The translations under genes were made by a program, and so were the position numbers. From Pempheris klunzingeri (lineage: Eukaryota; Chordata; Actinopteri; Acropomatiformes; Pempheridae), in contig NC_092035.1 in assembly GCF_042242105.1 (NCBI RefSeq), positions 13,530,977 through 13,594,976 of the forward strand: 64,000 nt of DNA, in the 5' to 3' direction. The first letter of the stretch is position 1. The number at the start of each line of letters is the position of its first letter. Shown piece after piece: positions 1 to 15,300 of the stretch. The notes under the pieces are model-generated. The model made no database searches. It was not told the origin of the DNA and saw nothing but the letters and a program-made list of their open reading frames with translations.

Positions 1-149
1 GGAGTAAGCTGTCAATCATGCAATCCTGACAACTGCAAAAACAAAAACACTCTTATCTTGTCATTCACGATAATTTATCACCACAAAAAAGAAAATACAG
101 ATAGACAAAATAGTCAAGGAAACTGTCAGAGGATAAATCATTTAAATAC

Positions 150-3100
150 CTGGACGGTTAGTCTTGCTCTGTGCTTGCTGTGTGTGGTGGGTGTGAAGGA
201 CACGGTGATGAGAGCTCCGGTAGAACCAATAGGAGGTAGCACCCCTGAAGCTGGTGTCACTGTGAACTCACGGCTGCTACCTGGCAGGAACGCTGCTGTG
301 AACGGCTCTGGACTCCTGGAACAAACACTTCAAATTGACTGCACTGCCAAGAGCTGGTCCGATCTTGCAAAAAGCACATGATATGAGTGGATGAACAAAT
401 GATGTATAAATATTTAGGAATGCCACTTGTGTTCAAATGCTTGGCCATGAAGCTGAATCTGGTAGAACACAAAGCTGTCGAAGAAGACAATGCCTTTGAA
501 TATGGATGTTACTGGAAAAGATGCTACAAATTCTCAAACACGGATGCTTCACATAGCTTCACACCTGGCAGCACAGAAGATCTATGTAATCCAAGGTTTC
601 AAGTCACCAATACAGTATCCGGCCAAATATGAAGTCACCCTTCAGCTGAGTTATGGCACTGAATTATCCAATTACACATTTGTGTGAAATTTTGTCCACA
701 ATCACCGAATCAATTTTTGTGACCAAACAGTGACCCTTGATCTTTGATCACAAAAGTCAAATGAGTTCATTTTCGAGTCTAAATGGATGTTTGTCCCAAA
801 TGTAATGAAATTCCTCCGTGGCACTCCTGAGATACTGCGTTCACAAGAATGGGACAGACAGAAAACCAGTAAACATAATGTCTCCATAGCCACAGCTGTT
901 GTCGGCACAGGGGGATAAAAACAGCTGGGGTTTTCACTTCCACTTTCCAGCTCTGCATTTCCTCTTTGCATTGGTGCATTGCATTAATTCAAATACTGAA
1001 CCACAATAAATACAAAGAACAACAGGATGACTGTGTTGTTATTTCCTTGTTTATGAAAAACGCATTTCAAAGCCGGTGTTGTTTATCTCGTCTTCACTGT
1101 ACTTGAAAAATGTGCAAAAGGGATATTCAGCTCCTACTTTAGATCTTATGGTTCAAAAGCTATAAAAGGGCTACATCATAACTCTTCATCTAAGAGCTGT
1201 AGTGAATTTAATCTTTGGAAACCAGGATGGAATAAGAGCAAATGAAAGAAACCCAAAAATCAGAAGTGATTAAACACACACACACACCTGGTGGTACTGG
1301 TCAGACGGAAGCCCACAGCTGAAGTACTGCCCAACTGTGTGACTTCAGTGAGGATGACATCATCCACTTGAGGCTCAGTAGCGACGAGAGTGACGGGAAA
1401 GTCCCAGATCCTCCCAGACACACACTGCACAGCTAGGATCGCTGAGCACCTGGACACACACCCACACATTGTTTTTTTCAGTTGGCTACATGCATTTCTC
1501 AATAGGAAGTTCAATATTTTCAGTGTGGTCAACTGTTACTTTGATACAAAACTACCACATCTTTAACATTTCGTGACCTATTTTCTCCTTCAAACACTGT
1601 ATTCACACTTTATATTGCACACATTTACATTTCAATAGCTTAAAGACTGTAGTGATACATGTTGTTCTGCTACCTGTTGTTAGTGTTTTTAGATCATTGT
1701 GTTGATCCTCAGAGTTCTTTGTTTGCTCTAGTGTGCTTTAGGATGGTGTTTTTTTGTTTTTTTTTTGGTGAGATTAATGATTGTGCCAGCTGCCAAGCTG
1801 CATGTCTGCAAAAAGAACTGTGTGAGGAGATCTGAGAAAGTGAAGTCAGTACAAATGAAGCTGCATAACACACTAAAAATGTGTAACAAATACATTTTAT
1901 TGCTTCATGGAGTGAAACTACAGTTTCCAACCCTCCTGTGGCTCTCTTGTTGGGTGCTACAACAAGTGCTTTATGTTACACTGTTATGCTTTATGTAGTC
2001 TGGAGACATTTTTCACTCTAAGCAACTACTGCGGATTGGAGTATGGAGTGTGAATGGTATGAACCACTGCTGAACCTTTAACGATCTAAACGATATTGCA
2101 CTTGGTATTTACAAAAATACTATTCAAAACAAGACTTGGGCCAAACCTTAGGACCATGTTAAAAAGCCACTGCTCACACTCCTGAGAGACAGATAGTGTG
2201 CAAACACATCTATTTGACTTGAAATATTATAAAAATCAAATAATCTTAAACCAAACAAATACTAACATTTGAATTTATGCTGCAAAGAATATTTGGCATT
2301 CTGTATAAAAACTCAAGGTAAAACACCTGTCTGTGTTTGTTTGCGTGTGTGTGTGTATTAATTACGTGAAATACCACTAGTAAAATACTGGTAAATTCTG
2401 CAGTGACACAGAGTTAAAATAAAAAGCCATTAATTAGAGCAGGGATATTATAGAAGTGATTATGGGCTAAGTATATGCACCTTTAGATTCAGCCAGTGAG
2501 ATCACCAGCTGATTTAACTGATTACCTGAGGACTTCAACTGGAATACAGACCTGTATGCAGTTGGCCATCCCTGGCTCACAGACAGATGTCTCAGTTTTA
2601 GATTCTGCTTTCTACCAATTTGTTTTTTTCAAATCATTCTTCCTCTCTAATTTATCTTGAAAAGTGTAGTTTGGGCATTCCTGTACATCTAAAAATAAAA
2701 AACATGATTCACTCTTCAATACTCTCACTTTCGGCTTATGGTACTTGGTCTCCTCATTTCACTGCCCACGGCAGACAAATAACATGCAGATAATGGAAGA
2801 GCCTATTAGAAGCACCACACCCCCCGTCATTTCCTCATGGAGAAGTCATTAGCTCTCGGAGGTATTGATTCTACTAGGGCACGCCTCATTAATGGACTCC
2901 ACAGATGAAGAGGGGAGCTGATAAATGAATGCTCTCTTCACTCAGCAGGATGTCACATGCAATGTACAGTGAGGAGGACAGTAGAATAGGTAAATTGTGA
3001 CTTGAGATCATAAGGTACATTACAGAGGTAATTACAGCATTCATTTCATTTCATGAATGTTCATTTCAACAAATGCCAGTTAAAGGTACCCTGTAGAGGT

Positions 3101-3668
3101 TTTTGACTTCTAGCAGCACAAAAGAGCCCTTTTATGAGTGGGTTTATTTTTTGTTTGTATCGCCATGTACATGAGGAGGAGGCAAGTCAAAATATTATTC
3201 TAATGCTTTTTTCTTTTTATCACTGACCGTTGTTTGATTAGATAGGCAGGAGGAGAATCCCTGGTGTTTTAAAACATATCAAATGTGTTTTTAGGTCACA
3301 CCAAAGTTAATGTATTTTCATGGGGATCTGAGCCAACATGGCGTGTATGGTTAAAGCAGATGTAATGAGCTGGCCTTCCCCTTTGCCTCTGAGAGAGAAC
3401 AGCAACCTTTAGCTCCAAACATTAAGACTCAGCACATGTAGGCACTTAGTAATAAATGAATGCAGAGGCCACACCCACCTGAGAGAGAGAGAGAGAGAGA
3501 GAGAAGAAAGGAGAAGGAGAGAGGAGGAGGGAGAGGAGACTGTACTGTAGAGGGAGAAAGACAAGAGATAAATGAATGCAGTGTTTACTCACAACGCTCA
3601 ATGCAAGTGTGTTATCTGTAGAGAGCAACAAACAGATTGTGTTTGTGTCTTCCTGTTGTGTGTCTGCG

Positions 3669-3710
<42 letters not shown>

Positions 3711-6700
3711 CGTGCTTGTTTTGTTTTTCTGACTTATTCTTAGCATCCTTTTGTTTTTCATCCTGCGCAGAGGTGTGCACATTTGTTTATCTTTTTCTCT
3801 CTTTTTGCTTGTGTGCATTTTAACGTTTGAGGCGTTTGTGTGCCTCTCTCAGGCTGCATAATAGTCTCACAGTGTGTGTGTGTTTGTGTGTTTAGCTCTC
3901 TCCGGTAATGAATGTTTGTGTATGTCTTCATCTCTCGATGTCTGAATGTGCAAGTGTGAGTGTTTTTGGTTTTTTGGCTTTTAATGTGATGTATGTCTAT
4001 TTTTTGTCTTTTAAAGTGTGCCTTTGTGGTTTCTTTTTTTAAATGTGTGTTTGTGTGCATAATGTTTTTTCTTAAGTATGCAAGTGTTTGCTTTAACGGG
4101 TAACAGAACCAATGTTTTGTAAGGAGAACAACTCTTACTATCTGTTCCTCAGAGTGTATTTCATTGCTCTGCGTGCTCGTCCCTGTCTGTCACATTTACT
4201 TTGAACTACTTTGTTTGAGCGTGTATGTGTGTGTGTGTAATACTGTAACCTGCATGGCCTGAGGGGAGTGTAGATTAGATTAAGGCTGAGTGTTACGATG
4301 CCAGTCTCACTGTCCCTCCTTGCTGCCACGACAGTAGCAGAAAAGCAGTCCTCCACCTCTGAGTGCTCCGTTTTGCTGTCTGAACGAACCTTGCACAGGA
4401 AGTCTTCCATCGTCACCTGGGAAACTGTCCAGAGGTAAGACGTAGGAAGGACGTAGGAGGGAGGTGATAGTGCAGGTGCAAGGTACAACACAACAAGGAG
4501 AACTTGCTGAGCTGTTGTACTTGAGCAGATTTGAGCAACTATTTTTATATCAAAAATATAAAAAAAGACAAAGCCACACCCAGGTGGAGTGGTACGATGA
4601 AGAACTGCAGAAGCATGTAATTAAGCTGAATCCCCTGAACTCAAACTGTCCTATGAGCACACAGAGAACAACAACAGCAGCATTGACTGATTATCATTAC
4701 TCCCAGCAGCTTAATGCATTCTGTCAAGTTTTTATCTGCAGACAACAACAGTAACTTAACTGCAGGAATTGTGTGTGGTAGCTCTCAGGCCAGGATATGG
4801 TTAAAGGTTTTACTGCTGTTGCATTAAAACAATGCAATTCAAGTCCAGCTGGTAAAAAACACCTTCAAACTAACCCCAACTGGCAGGTTAAAAAAAAAAA
4901 AAACCTAACCATTATGAATCTGGAACTTCAGCCAAGTGTCACACCTGCACTTATTTGGCCTGTTGTCTCAACTTTTCCCAACTTAAAAAAAAAGTTTTCT
5001 CCCCCCCCCCCACTTGTGATGTTCTGCTCTGATTAATTACTGCCAAGCAAACATACAACATGATCATCAATCAATCACCTGCTGAGCTGAATCAGACAGT
5101 TCCTGACACATCTCATCTCATCATCATCAATGTAGTTACTTGATGACAGTTTAAACAATCTCATCACTCATTAACTACGAGACCTTTGCTGTGTAATGCA
5201 GTGCCACTGCTCATTGTACAGTCTAATGTTAACTCACATGAGAATGATGCCAATCAGTCTAATGCAGCAAACATTTCAAATTTGGGGAAAACAGAGCACT
5301 GTTATCGGATTGGGACTCGTTACCAGTTCCTATTTGCAGACATTCTAGGTTTAGAAAGTCCATCCCTTAAAACTGTGGTCTTAATCAAATGTTTTACAAG
5401 GTCTACAGTCAATCAGTGGTACATTGCTGTCAGATGATCTTTTTGAAACTTTCTGCTTTTGGTCTGCTAGAGTAGAAAGGACTAAACAATATCAGACTGA
5501 AATCATTAAAATAACCTAGTTGTAAAAAATCTACTTGACTTGAAGAGGGAAAAACAGTAAAAATCACAAACTGGCACACACCTTCCTGTCCTTTCCGGTC
5601 CTGATTCCCCGGCACAAATCCAGTCAGCAGTATATCCACGTCCCTTTCCAGCTGGCAGCCTACTTCGCAATGGACCACGCCAAGAGGAGAATTCTCAACA
5701 GGCACTTCCATGGGAATCCCACGGAGAGGGTAAATCCAACAGATGGTTGACAATTCCTGCTCTGACCTGAAATAATGGTGGAGTGCATTTTTTTACACAG
5801 CATTAGCAACATATGAGTGCTGAATGTAAAAATATGCCAGATCCACAGCTGTGTACAGCATGTCAAAAATCAAGTGATTTTCTGTTTGCTATTCCAGAGA
5901 GGTAAGGATAATAGCTACTACAATTATTTATCACAGATTGATACCCAACATTTGATACCCACAGCCCAATTAAATCATTTTAACTATACTTAATCGAAGT
6001 GTTTTACAATTGCTTGGGCTCAATTTTCACAGCAGAGTGTGTACTTTTGGCCTCAAAATCTCTCACATCACAGAAAATGAACACACCTGTATACAATAAG
6101 GCAACACGTACAATTGTGATTATCAAATGTCAAACAATGACAAATTCTCATCAAAACAGACTCTGCAGTGGTCATTTCCTCAGTATTATACATATACTAT
6201 AAACAGCAATGAGAAGACAAATGAAGATTTTATGCAGCATTTGAAATGAATGACTGTATTTCTCGAATATGAATGTCACTGCATCATCATCTACTCTGTA
6301 ATGACCATAAAGTCCTTCATGTTATCTAAAATAAGGGCATCCTTGTAAACATGATGCATTAATTCGATGACCTGTATGTTGAGCAATAAGCACTAAAACT
6401 TTTTCTACTATGAGGAGTCTGAAATCTGAGGACTGAGCATGTGACTTTGCATTTTGTATGGATCGACAACATTTTGTGTTTAAAGGTGAGACTTTCACAG
6501 TTTGGCTTTGGTTTGCATTAAGAGTTTTGCACATTCCAACACTGAAAAATGAGTCACGGGCATTGTACAGTACAGTACTGTAAAAGTAATGGATTGCAGT
6601 CCTTTGCCAGCATGGGTTTCCTCCAGGTGTTCCATGGTGTGAAACAGAGTGTGCATGTTTTTGTCAGGTGCTGGGCCTTGTGATGCAAGGCCTGTCCGAG

Positions 6701-9290
6701 GTGTAGCCTGCCTCTTACCTAATGCACAACTGGACAGTTACTTGTGATCCTAAGTGAGTATGGAAAACGGATAGTACATTCTAGGTACATTGTACTGTTG
6801 TGTCATATTCTCGTTCAGTAATATACCATGTATGAAAAAGAACATCTTTATTGAGCTCAAACTCTGTGCTCAGCACTTTTGACACTTCCCTGTTGTGTTG
6901 ACCAGAAAAAGTGATTTAACTATTTTTTTTATTTATTTATTTCTTTCTTACAGTGACAGGCTGTGCAGAAACCCGGCTGGGTGTAGGAATAACGGAAGCT
7001 AATGAGCTTTACTGAATGTCTAGAAACGTGTCTGAGACCAGGCATAGCCTCTTCTGCAGACAATAAGACACACACACACCTCACACTGGCTGCACTGGAA
7101 GTACTGCTGATGCCCGTGCTGCTGAGGGGCTTCATAGTGATGCAGAGCCAGGCCTGTTGTAGCTCCATAGAATGAGGCGCAAACACCACAGGCACATCAA
7201 AACTGGCACCTTCACTGATCTGTATGCCTGCGGCCAACATGGAGGACAGAGACAGAAAGTCATCAACATTTTTTCAGCTTTTGGCCCAGTAAGCAAATGA
7301 AAAACACAAATGTCCACTCAGAAAACCATAACCTTAGATACAGGGACATTTATTGTGGCTTATTTTACATTTTAAGACACACTGAGCTGAATATTTTACT
7401 GTTTTATTACCAACTGAAAAGATGTTTCTCATGTACAGCAATTACATGGCCCTGAGAAAATGTGGGGGCATACTTCTTATTCTATATTATAAGTTCTTAT
7501 TACATGCTTGCATATTTACTCCACCTCTTTTACCATTTCGTCACAATGTGGTGAAAACTTATCGTTTCACCTTCAGTGAGGGTCAGAGGGATAGAGAAGA
7601 CCTTGTCATCTGTAGTGACTTGATGGTAGGTGGACGGCCCACTCGGCTCCACATCTGAAAAACATGAAGAAATACTGAGCACACACAGTGTTAGGAACAT
7701 GTCTGACAGTGTCACATGCATGTAACAAGGACAAGTGAGTGACAAAGTGCCTATTGGAGAAAGGCAAGAAGTGCCTGTGACCTGTGAGTGTGATATTCAG
7801 CACGACTGGGAGCTCAGCAGGGTTTGTGAAAGGAATGGTGATGGAGGCGCTGGAGCCAATCAGAGATGAGATGCTCAGAGGCTCCTCGCTCTCTGGATTA
7901 AGGCCACGTCCACTCAACAGCACACACCATTCCTGCAACTAAAGAGAGACAGAGACAGATTAACACATACACAAGTGGCCAGAGGGAGAGAAATGAGGTG
8001 AAAAATGAGAAAGCATGACGGGAATACAGAGGAGGGAAGACAAAGAAAAGGTGCGGTCAAGAGATGAAACGTGGAGAGCGCAGTGGGTCATATGGCCAAA
8101 AAACACAGCATATATATATCACAATAAACTCCCTAGTAGTAGATTCAGACCCAAAATACAGACCAATAATTTAGATACATTTTTTTGCATGTGGACAGAG
8201 CCAGAGTAACTGTTTCCAGCCTTTATGCTAAGCTAAGCGTCTTTGGCTCTAGTTTCATAGTTAATGAACAGGTATGAAAATGTTTTTGCAAGAATGCAAA
8301 TTTCACATTCCTAAATGTGTTTTCCTAAATATAGAACTATTCCTTTAAACCAGCAACAGTGTGTGTTGTGTCTAGTACAGCTGAGAAAAGCCGATTTTAA
8401 CAGTTTAATGGTCACGGTTTGTTGCTCGGTTTGTTTCTCTGAGTGCCTGGCTGCTCGTTCCAGCGTATAGGTATAATTTCTGGTATTTGACTCTGACTTG
8501 AATTGACTTGAGTGGTTTTTTGGATAGTGACAAGTAATTCCCACTGCTATTGGCACAGTTTAACAATATAACAATCACCAGTCTGTTTCCTGCAGGAGAG
8601 TAGCTCAATTTTAGGTGGCTAAAATACAGGCCGAGAGTCCTGCCTGCATCTCCAAACTGGGGGCATGCTGACAGCAATCTACTATAGGTAATAAAATGAC
8701 TATGGATAAGTACCTCATATAATCCTACTCCAAAAACTCAGAACTTCCCTTTTAAAGGACTATCAATGATTAGGTTAGAGATAGCTTCATATCTGTAATG
8801 TGAGTGGTTGTTAGTGCATTATCAAGCTATGTAACTTACTGACAGTATATCAAGGTTCCTAGGTTACTTCTCAAAGAAATGTTTACATCATTGCTATTGT
8901 TTGTATCCCCCCCCCCAGTGAGAAACCTCCTGCACTTTAAATAAAACGTACAATCTGGGCCGATGGAAAGCTTTATGAGGTGATCTGATTGCTCCGGGCT
9001 TCATGTGGATGATTGGGAATGATGAGGCAGCAAATAAAATGAGAGCATCTGCTTAAACCAATTTAACAGGAAAAAGAAGTGAACTATTCTTGCACCAATG
9101 TGCCTGTGTGTGTGTGTGTGTGTGAAGGCAGCAGTGATTTATCTGATCCATTTTCTCTCTGTGTCTGTGTGTGTGTGTACACCTCAGGGCACGAGAAACT
9201 GATCTTTGCAGTGTGGTTCCCCTCTCCGATGGCTGAAGGACTAAAACGGACGCCAAGCTGGGTGGAGGAGTGGGGCTCCACAATAATCTG

Positions 9291-9325
<35 letters not shown>

Positions 9326-12300
9326 GACAAGCTTTCATGGGGACAGTAAGGGAAGATAAACACACTCATGCTCAAAGAGACAAATCCTTTAAACCACACT
9401 GCTAGGCAACCCACAGCTTTCCATCCAGATATACAGCAAGTCTGTTTCTTCCAACTGACAATAGTGACACTTTGTTTTAGGATATGTGTAAACAACAACA
9501 GTGTTATCAAGTGTCGCTGTATAATGTATAGTTCTTTTAAGAGATGAAACCCAAAGCAAATACAATCAGACAGCCATTGAACTACAAAGAACATCAAAAA
9601 TAATGGTAAATCAATTTCCTCAGGGGCAGGAGCGAGGTAACTTCAAATGTATGCTTTAATAAGTGGAGATCTATTTTGAAATGTTGAATAAACAGAATAC
9701 TGATTTGACAAAAGTACGGATGAAGCTGTGTAGTGAGTGTGCGTACTAACAGTATTTCCTGAATCCATTTCCAGCCTGTAGTTTCTGGGGTTACTGTTGG
9801 CTACGACTAGCTCCAAAGTTTCAGCTGTTGGGTTAACCAGGGGTAAGGTCTGTCTCGTCCACCTAATACACACAGTTTTACTCAGCAAGGTGAAAAATGT
9901 ACAATAAAATCATGCAAGTGGAATAGATTAAAAAGCGGGTTAGAAACAGACATCCAAATATTAAAAGTAAGGTAGTTAAAAAGTGTCTTTCTTTTAATTA
10001 TTGTACAGCCTTCGATAACATATGGGGCAGTAATGGTAGCTTAGCAACTGGAGGACTGCTGGTTGAAGGCAGTACACAGAGCTGACCTTGCTCAGGGTGC
10101 CATCCTCTGAGGCAGCCATATAGTAAATGCATGTATATAGGTTGGGATTTCTGAGTTCTGATGATGTGTGTATCATAACAACAGAATGAAAAGACGTTGT
10201 TTCCTCTAGTGGGATTTATAAAGTGTGCCTTCTTCTTTTTAAGAATGGCCAGGATTATGAACGTTATCATCCTTATCAAACCCATCCTGCTGCCAAAGCA
10301 GAGAGGAAAAGTACAGATAGTTAAAAACGGCTTGAAGTAAAATAAATATATGACTGATAAGGAACCAAATGTTGCAGTTATAATTTACTGAGTTAATTAG
10401 CAGTGGACACAGTTAATATGAGGCAATAATCTCCATTCATTAGTCTGTTAATGTAGTGAACTCTCTCTGTTTATTAGAAGTCTGCTTGGACTGCTTATTT
10501 AAAAACCTTTTCCACTCAGACATAATTATCAAAGTAGACAAAGTGATTCTGGTCTTATGTAAATTCAGTGTTTTAGTCCCTGTAAGGTTCCTGTACCAGA
10601 AAGTCTGAGTTAAAACCAAAGAGCTGTTTTATGACATATTATTGGACCAATTGAATCTTGTCAATTCATATCAATAAATGAATGAAATAACATTGATACT
10701 CTTTCTTTTTTGCAAGGCTAGACTCAGTTTTCAGTCTGACAAATAGTCAATCATCTACATAACTTCAGTGTACATGTTTTCATCTTATACTCGAGCCTCT
10801 TATCATTATAGAGGAAAAAAAATAGCTAAGGAACAATAAGTGCAGTTCTTTAAAAAGAAGTCACAAGAAGTTGAGTGCTTTTGTCCTGCTTTTTGGCAGT
10901 GAAAGCATCTGCCTGAGGCTTGATAAACATTTAAAGGATTTGTCTGTGGTAGGCGTACTAGCTACAGGTACAGTGGCTCTGACTCCAGGAGTGGAGGATG
11001 AGGAGGCTAAGGCTGTAGCAGCAGCGGCTCTGGCTCCAGGAGCCTGCCATATTATATGTGTTTTGGTTCGTGAACTGTCTGTTTCGCTCTCTAACAGCCT
11101 ACGTTCTACATCTCATGGTATCAACGGCCGCTGGCTCATGATGTCCCAGACACCAGTAGCCTATTTATGTTTCAGAGAAGATTCATCACTGTGAGTAAAC
11201 CCAAAGTGTAACTTCATCGAAACATATACATATATTTATCTACATATCTTTGTTGGCAGTGATTTGTCTTTTCTGAAGGGTGTCTCAGATGGAAAAAAAA
11301 ACTGTATCCGTCTCATAAATGCTGGCTAGAGGATGTAATGGTACACAGAACACTCCAACAGCTAAAGCTATTTTTGTTTCATGTTTGACTGTTAGGTGTG
11401 TGTGTCTGGGATGGCTGCAGGCTGACGTTTATTTAGGTTATTTTGTTAATATGAACATTTTATAGAAACCATTTGAAAAATAAAATGTAATACAATATAC
11501 TTTTGATCCAATACAATGTAAGCAGGCAATAAGTCTGCAATGAGATAGTGTGTGTGCACCTACTTGCCCAGCTGACAGCAGGTCTGTGGTAGCATGGTGA
11601 CTGGAGGTGGAAGGGCATAAAGCTCCAGTCGATACCAGAACTCCCCTACCAGCTCTGACTGGAACAACACACTGGCAGAAAACACACACCAAACCTATGC
11701 AAATAATGTACTGTACAAAATAGACAAATACATTGCTGGTTATATGCCATTACCAAGCTGACGCTGAGGTCTACAGTATATTATAGTCTCACAAATCAAC
11801 AGTCATGGTCACAAATGAGTCTCAGATATATCAGATATTTAGATCAGTTACACAAAGCATTTAAAGAACAGGGATCTTCACTGTGTGATAAATGATACTG
11901 CTTTTTCTCTTTAAATGAGGTCAGCTACAGTCTTACCTGCCTGTGCTCTTCCCTACTCTGCTCGGGGAGAACGTAGCTTTGTAGGTGAGAGTCTCCTGTG
12001 GGGGAACTGAAATCCAGCTGGCCCCACTCAGGTCGTCTCCTTCCAGATACACGTCCAGCATCAGAAGCTCTCTTTGTGGGTTACTGACTGGGATCTCTAT
12101 GGCAACTGAGCTCTGGGTGCAAAACATTTCAAAAGTGACACTTATTTTTGCTTTTCCTTGTGATGTCTTTTGATCTAAGTGCAGAGTTAAGTTTTCCTGT
12201 GACAGTGGCCAGCAGCAGAGACATTACTTTAGGGCCTGAGTGTTAAAAATGTAATAATAACGATAATCCTGGGCTGAATGATACTGTTTTCTTAAGTATA

Positions 12301-15300
12301 GATCAAACCACACTATTCATATTTATATTAAATAATTATTACGGCAGACAATAACATTTATGCAACTAGGATACAACTACCGTGTTGTACAACAATTTAC
12401 GTGTCTATTTCTAACCTTTGATGCCTATTTGGATCCTTTCTAGATGAAAAAATATCATCACAAACGTCATTTAGTATGCATGAGCTTTGTCCAAACAAAT
12501 CAAGCAATTTTTTAAACAACAGAAATGTAAGCTGTAGAATTAGAGGCCTAGAATTTGCAACCATAGTTTAGGTGTCAAATCATGTTTGTCCTGATTTACT
12601 CAAGGAATACACTATGGTTTTGTGCCGTTAAACTGGGGGGGAGAAAGAGAGGAAACCAAAGTTAAAGATGCATGAAGTCACTTCTCTTCTCACTGAGGAG
12701 GGGAGCAGCAACGCAACAACTTTCTGTTTTCCTCCGTGGCTCCCTCCTTACACCCTATATATAATAATCTAGTTCTAGGAAACAGACTAAAAGTTTTTTC
12801 CTTTTATTTATTTATTCACATTCTTATTTAATTGTATCCTTCTTTTCTCCAATGTATTTATAGACTTTGTGTATTTTGGATTTTGATATAATTTAGCCAT
12901 ACAGTACAGAAGACATAACCACTTTGCACCAGTTGTATGCTTTATGTTATGATTTGTTCAATAAAAAATAAAACTTTTAACCAAATGTCTCCTATAATTG
13001 TTTCCCTTAAGTCACTGATCTTATTGTTAAGTCGATACCATTTGGGCTCTGTAGTCTTAAATACTAGTAAATGCTGAACTGAATGTTTGCAGCACTAAAA
13101 GGTAATTTGCGACAGGATTAGTTAATATCCACTGAAGTATGCAACTGAGTTTGCAGAACGTACCTGAGCAGAACACTGTACATCTATGACCTTGATGGGC
13201 GCTGCTGGCTCACAAATTATCTCGAGAGAGAAATACACCTTGTAGCGTCCAAATGCATTTCCTGAATACCAGTCACACACAAGGATAAACACGGTATAAC
13301 TGCAAACACACATGTACACACACACGTGAAGTGTTTTTGAAGATCTCTGAGCTCTAAGTGCTTCATGTGCAGTTTATGGAACAACTTTAAGCTTACCTGT
13401 GTGCTTGTCTACCTCTTCTATGTCATCAGTTTCTAGAAATGAGACACAGCCTGCAAGAGAAGTTGTACATGACATGTTCAGTTCATTTTTTCTGATTGTT
13501 TTTTGTGTAATGTCTAATTTAGGTTTGTAATTATTTTAGCTTTATTTAGTTGACACAATTAATGAATCCATCATAATGATCACTTTGTAGACTTGTACAC
13601 ACATGCACACACAGGTACTTTATATTTCCTTCTTAACATCCAATTCCACTGAACCACCTATGCAATACACAAATATCGAGTGTAGTATAGCAGGACACAA
13701 AGAGTGCGTTGTGTGTTTAAGCAAATGTAATAAAAGCAGTGAGCAAATGGAGCTGACATTTGAGCACAGCTTCACATCACGTATTAAGTCTACAAAACCC
13801 CACACGCAGCTGGGGGGGGGGTCACCTGTCTGTTTTCCTCGTTTCCATGGTGACACAGCCAGGGTGTAGAGAGCGCTGTGACCAGGTTTTATCTCCAGGG
13901 AGGGGGTGCCACTTATAACAGATAGGTCTGTCATCACCTACGTGTAGGTGCGTGCACACAAACACACAGAGAACCATAAATTCAGACAAAAAAGGAAGTA
14001 AAAGCTGTAGAAGACACACATACACACACATACACACAGTTAATAAACACTCACTCACTTGCACAGAGTTCAAAATGCAACAATCAGAGCCGCACAGACA
14101 GACAGTGAGAAAGGTCAGAAGAAAATTTAATATATTCCACTCCATTTTGTGTTCCACAAATTCAGTTTTTCATTATATATTAATTATGATAAAAGCCTAA
14201 CACATTCATGGTTATTATATATACCCTTTTATTGGTTTTCATGATTTAGGTACCAAAGGAAAAACAAAAATAGAGTAGTGATACAAACTGCCATTCAGTC
14301 GCTCCACTACTGTGGTACTGACTGAAATATCTCTGGCATTAAAGATCCCAAGAGGATGAACCCTGCACACTTTGGCGATCCCCATGGTTGTAGACTCTTC
14401 ATATATCAGACTTGCTAACCTTGTTAGCAAGTGACAATATATGTGGCAGTTATCTGCATGTGTGCTTGTACCTTGAGAGAGAGTTTTTTCTGGCTGTAGT
14501 TGGGGACATCCAGCTGCGTGTGTGTGGTTTGACCTACAGAGCAGTGTAATACCACATGGTCCAAAGGCAGGGGGTGCTCTCCCACTCCTCTGAGGGTGAA
14601 CACATGCTCAGTGCCGTCGCAGCCATTATGTAAGGACAGCTTGCCCTGTGGGGGTAGGGATAAAGTCCAGGAAGTCACACACAAACTGGTTTTCAGAGTG
14701 CACACTGACAGCGAAACAGTAGCTGACACATGAATGTGGATGACTACAGAGCCCAGCACATGTAACTATACAAGTGTCTGTGTAGTGTGTCAGACAGGCA
14801 GAGAGCACAGGAATAAACACTGTGATGGTCTGCAGCAGGCTATGTTCCACCCCTCCCACCCATTTTCTACAGTCAAGCATTGGTGGTTCAGTGGTAGAAT
14901 TCTCGCCTGCCACGCGGGAGGCCCGGGTTCGATTCCCGGCCAATGCAAGATCCTTTTTTCAACTATCTCACTAAACACTACACACATAAATGCAAATGGT
15001 ACATCCACTTTGAATGGGGGATATAACAAAACTTCATCATCAAAGAAAAAAATATAATTATCTTTCTCTCTAACCTTTCCCTACAACATCCAGCCTGTCA
15101 CCATAGTGTGGGAATACTGTCATGTGTGTCTGAGGAAGCACGTATGGTATCCTTCTCTAGATCTAAGGGTCATGTATCCTCACTTGCGTCTGCTTTCACT
15201 CACCACTACATCGACTCTGTTGGACTTGAACAAGCTACAGGGGTGTGACACACTCTCTCTCTTTCTCTCTAACATGCACTCAAGCCGACTTCCTCACTCA

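Larger units (their letters stand above)
1450..4249. other. Long CFAP47 intron
   Basis: 2.8 kb without a supported gene. It contains the GA/TG microsatellites at 3481-3711 and TG-rich stretches to 4240. No exon was identified. Confidence 0.6.

Noticed and set aside
10871..11194. 107-codon plus-strand open frame
   Set aside because: It lies in a CFAP47 intron, lacks recognisable domains or splice context, and its composition is not gene-like.
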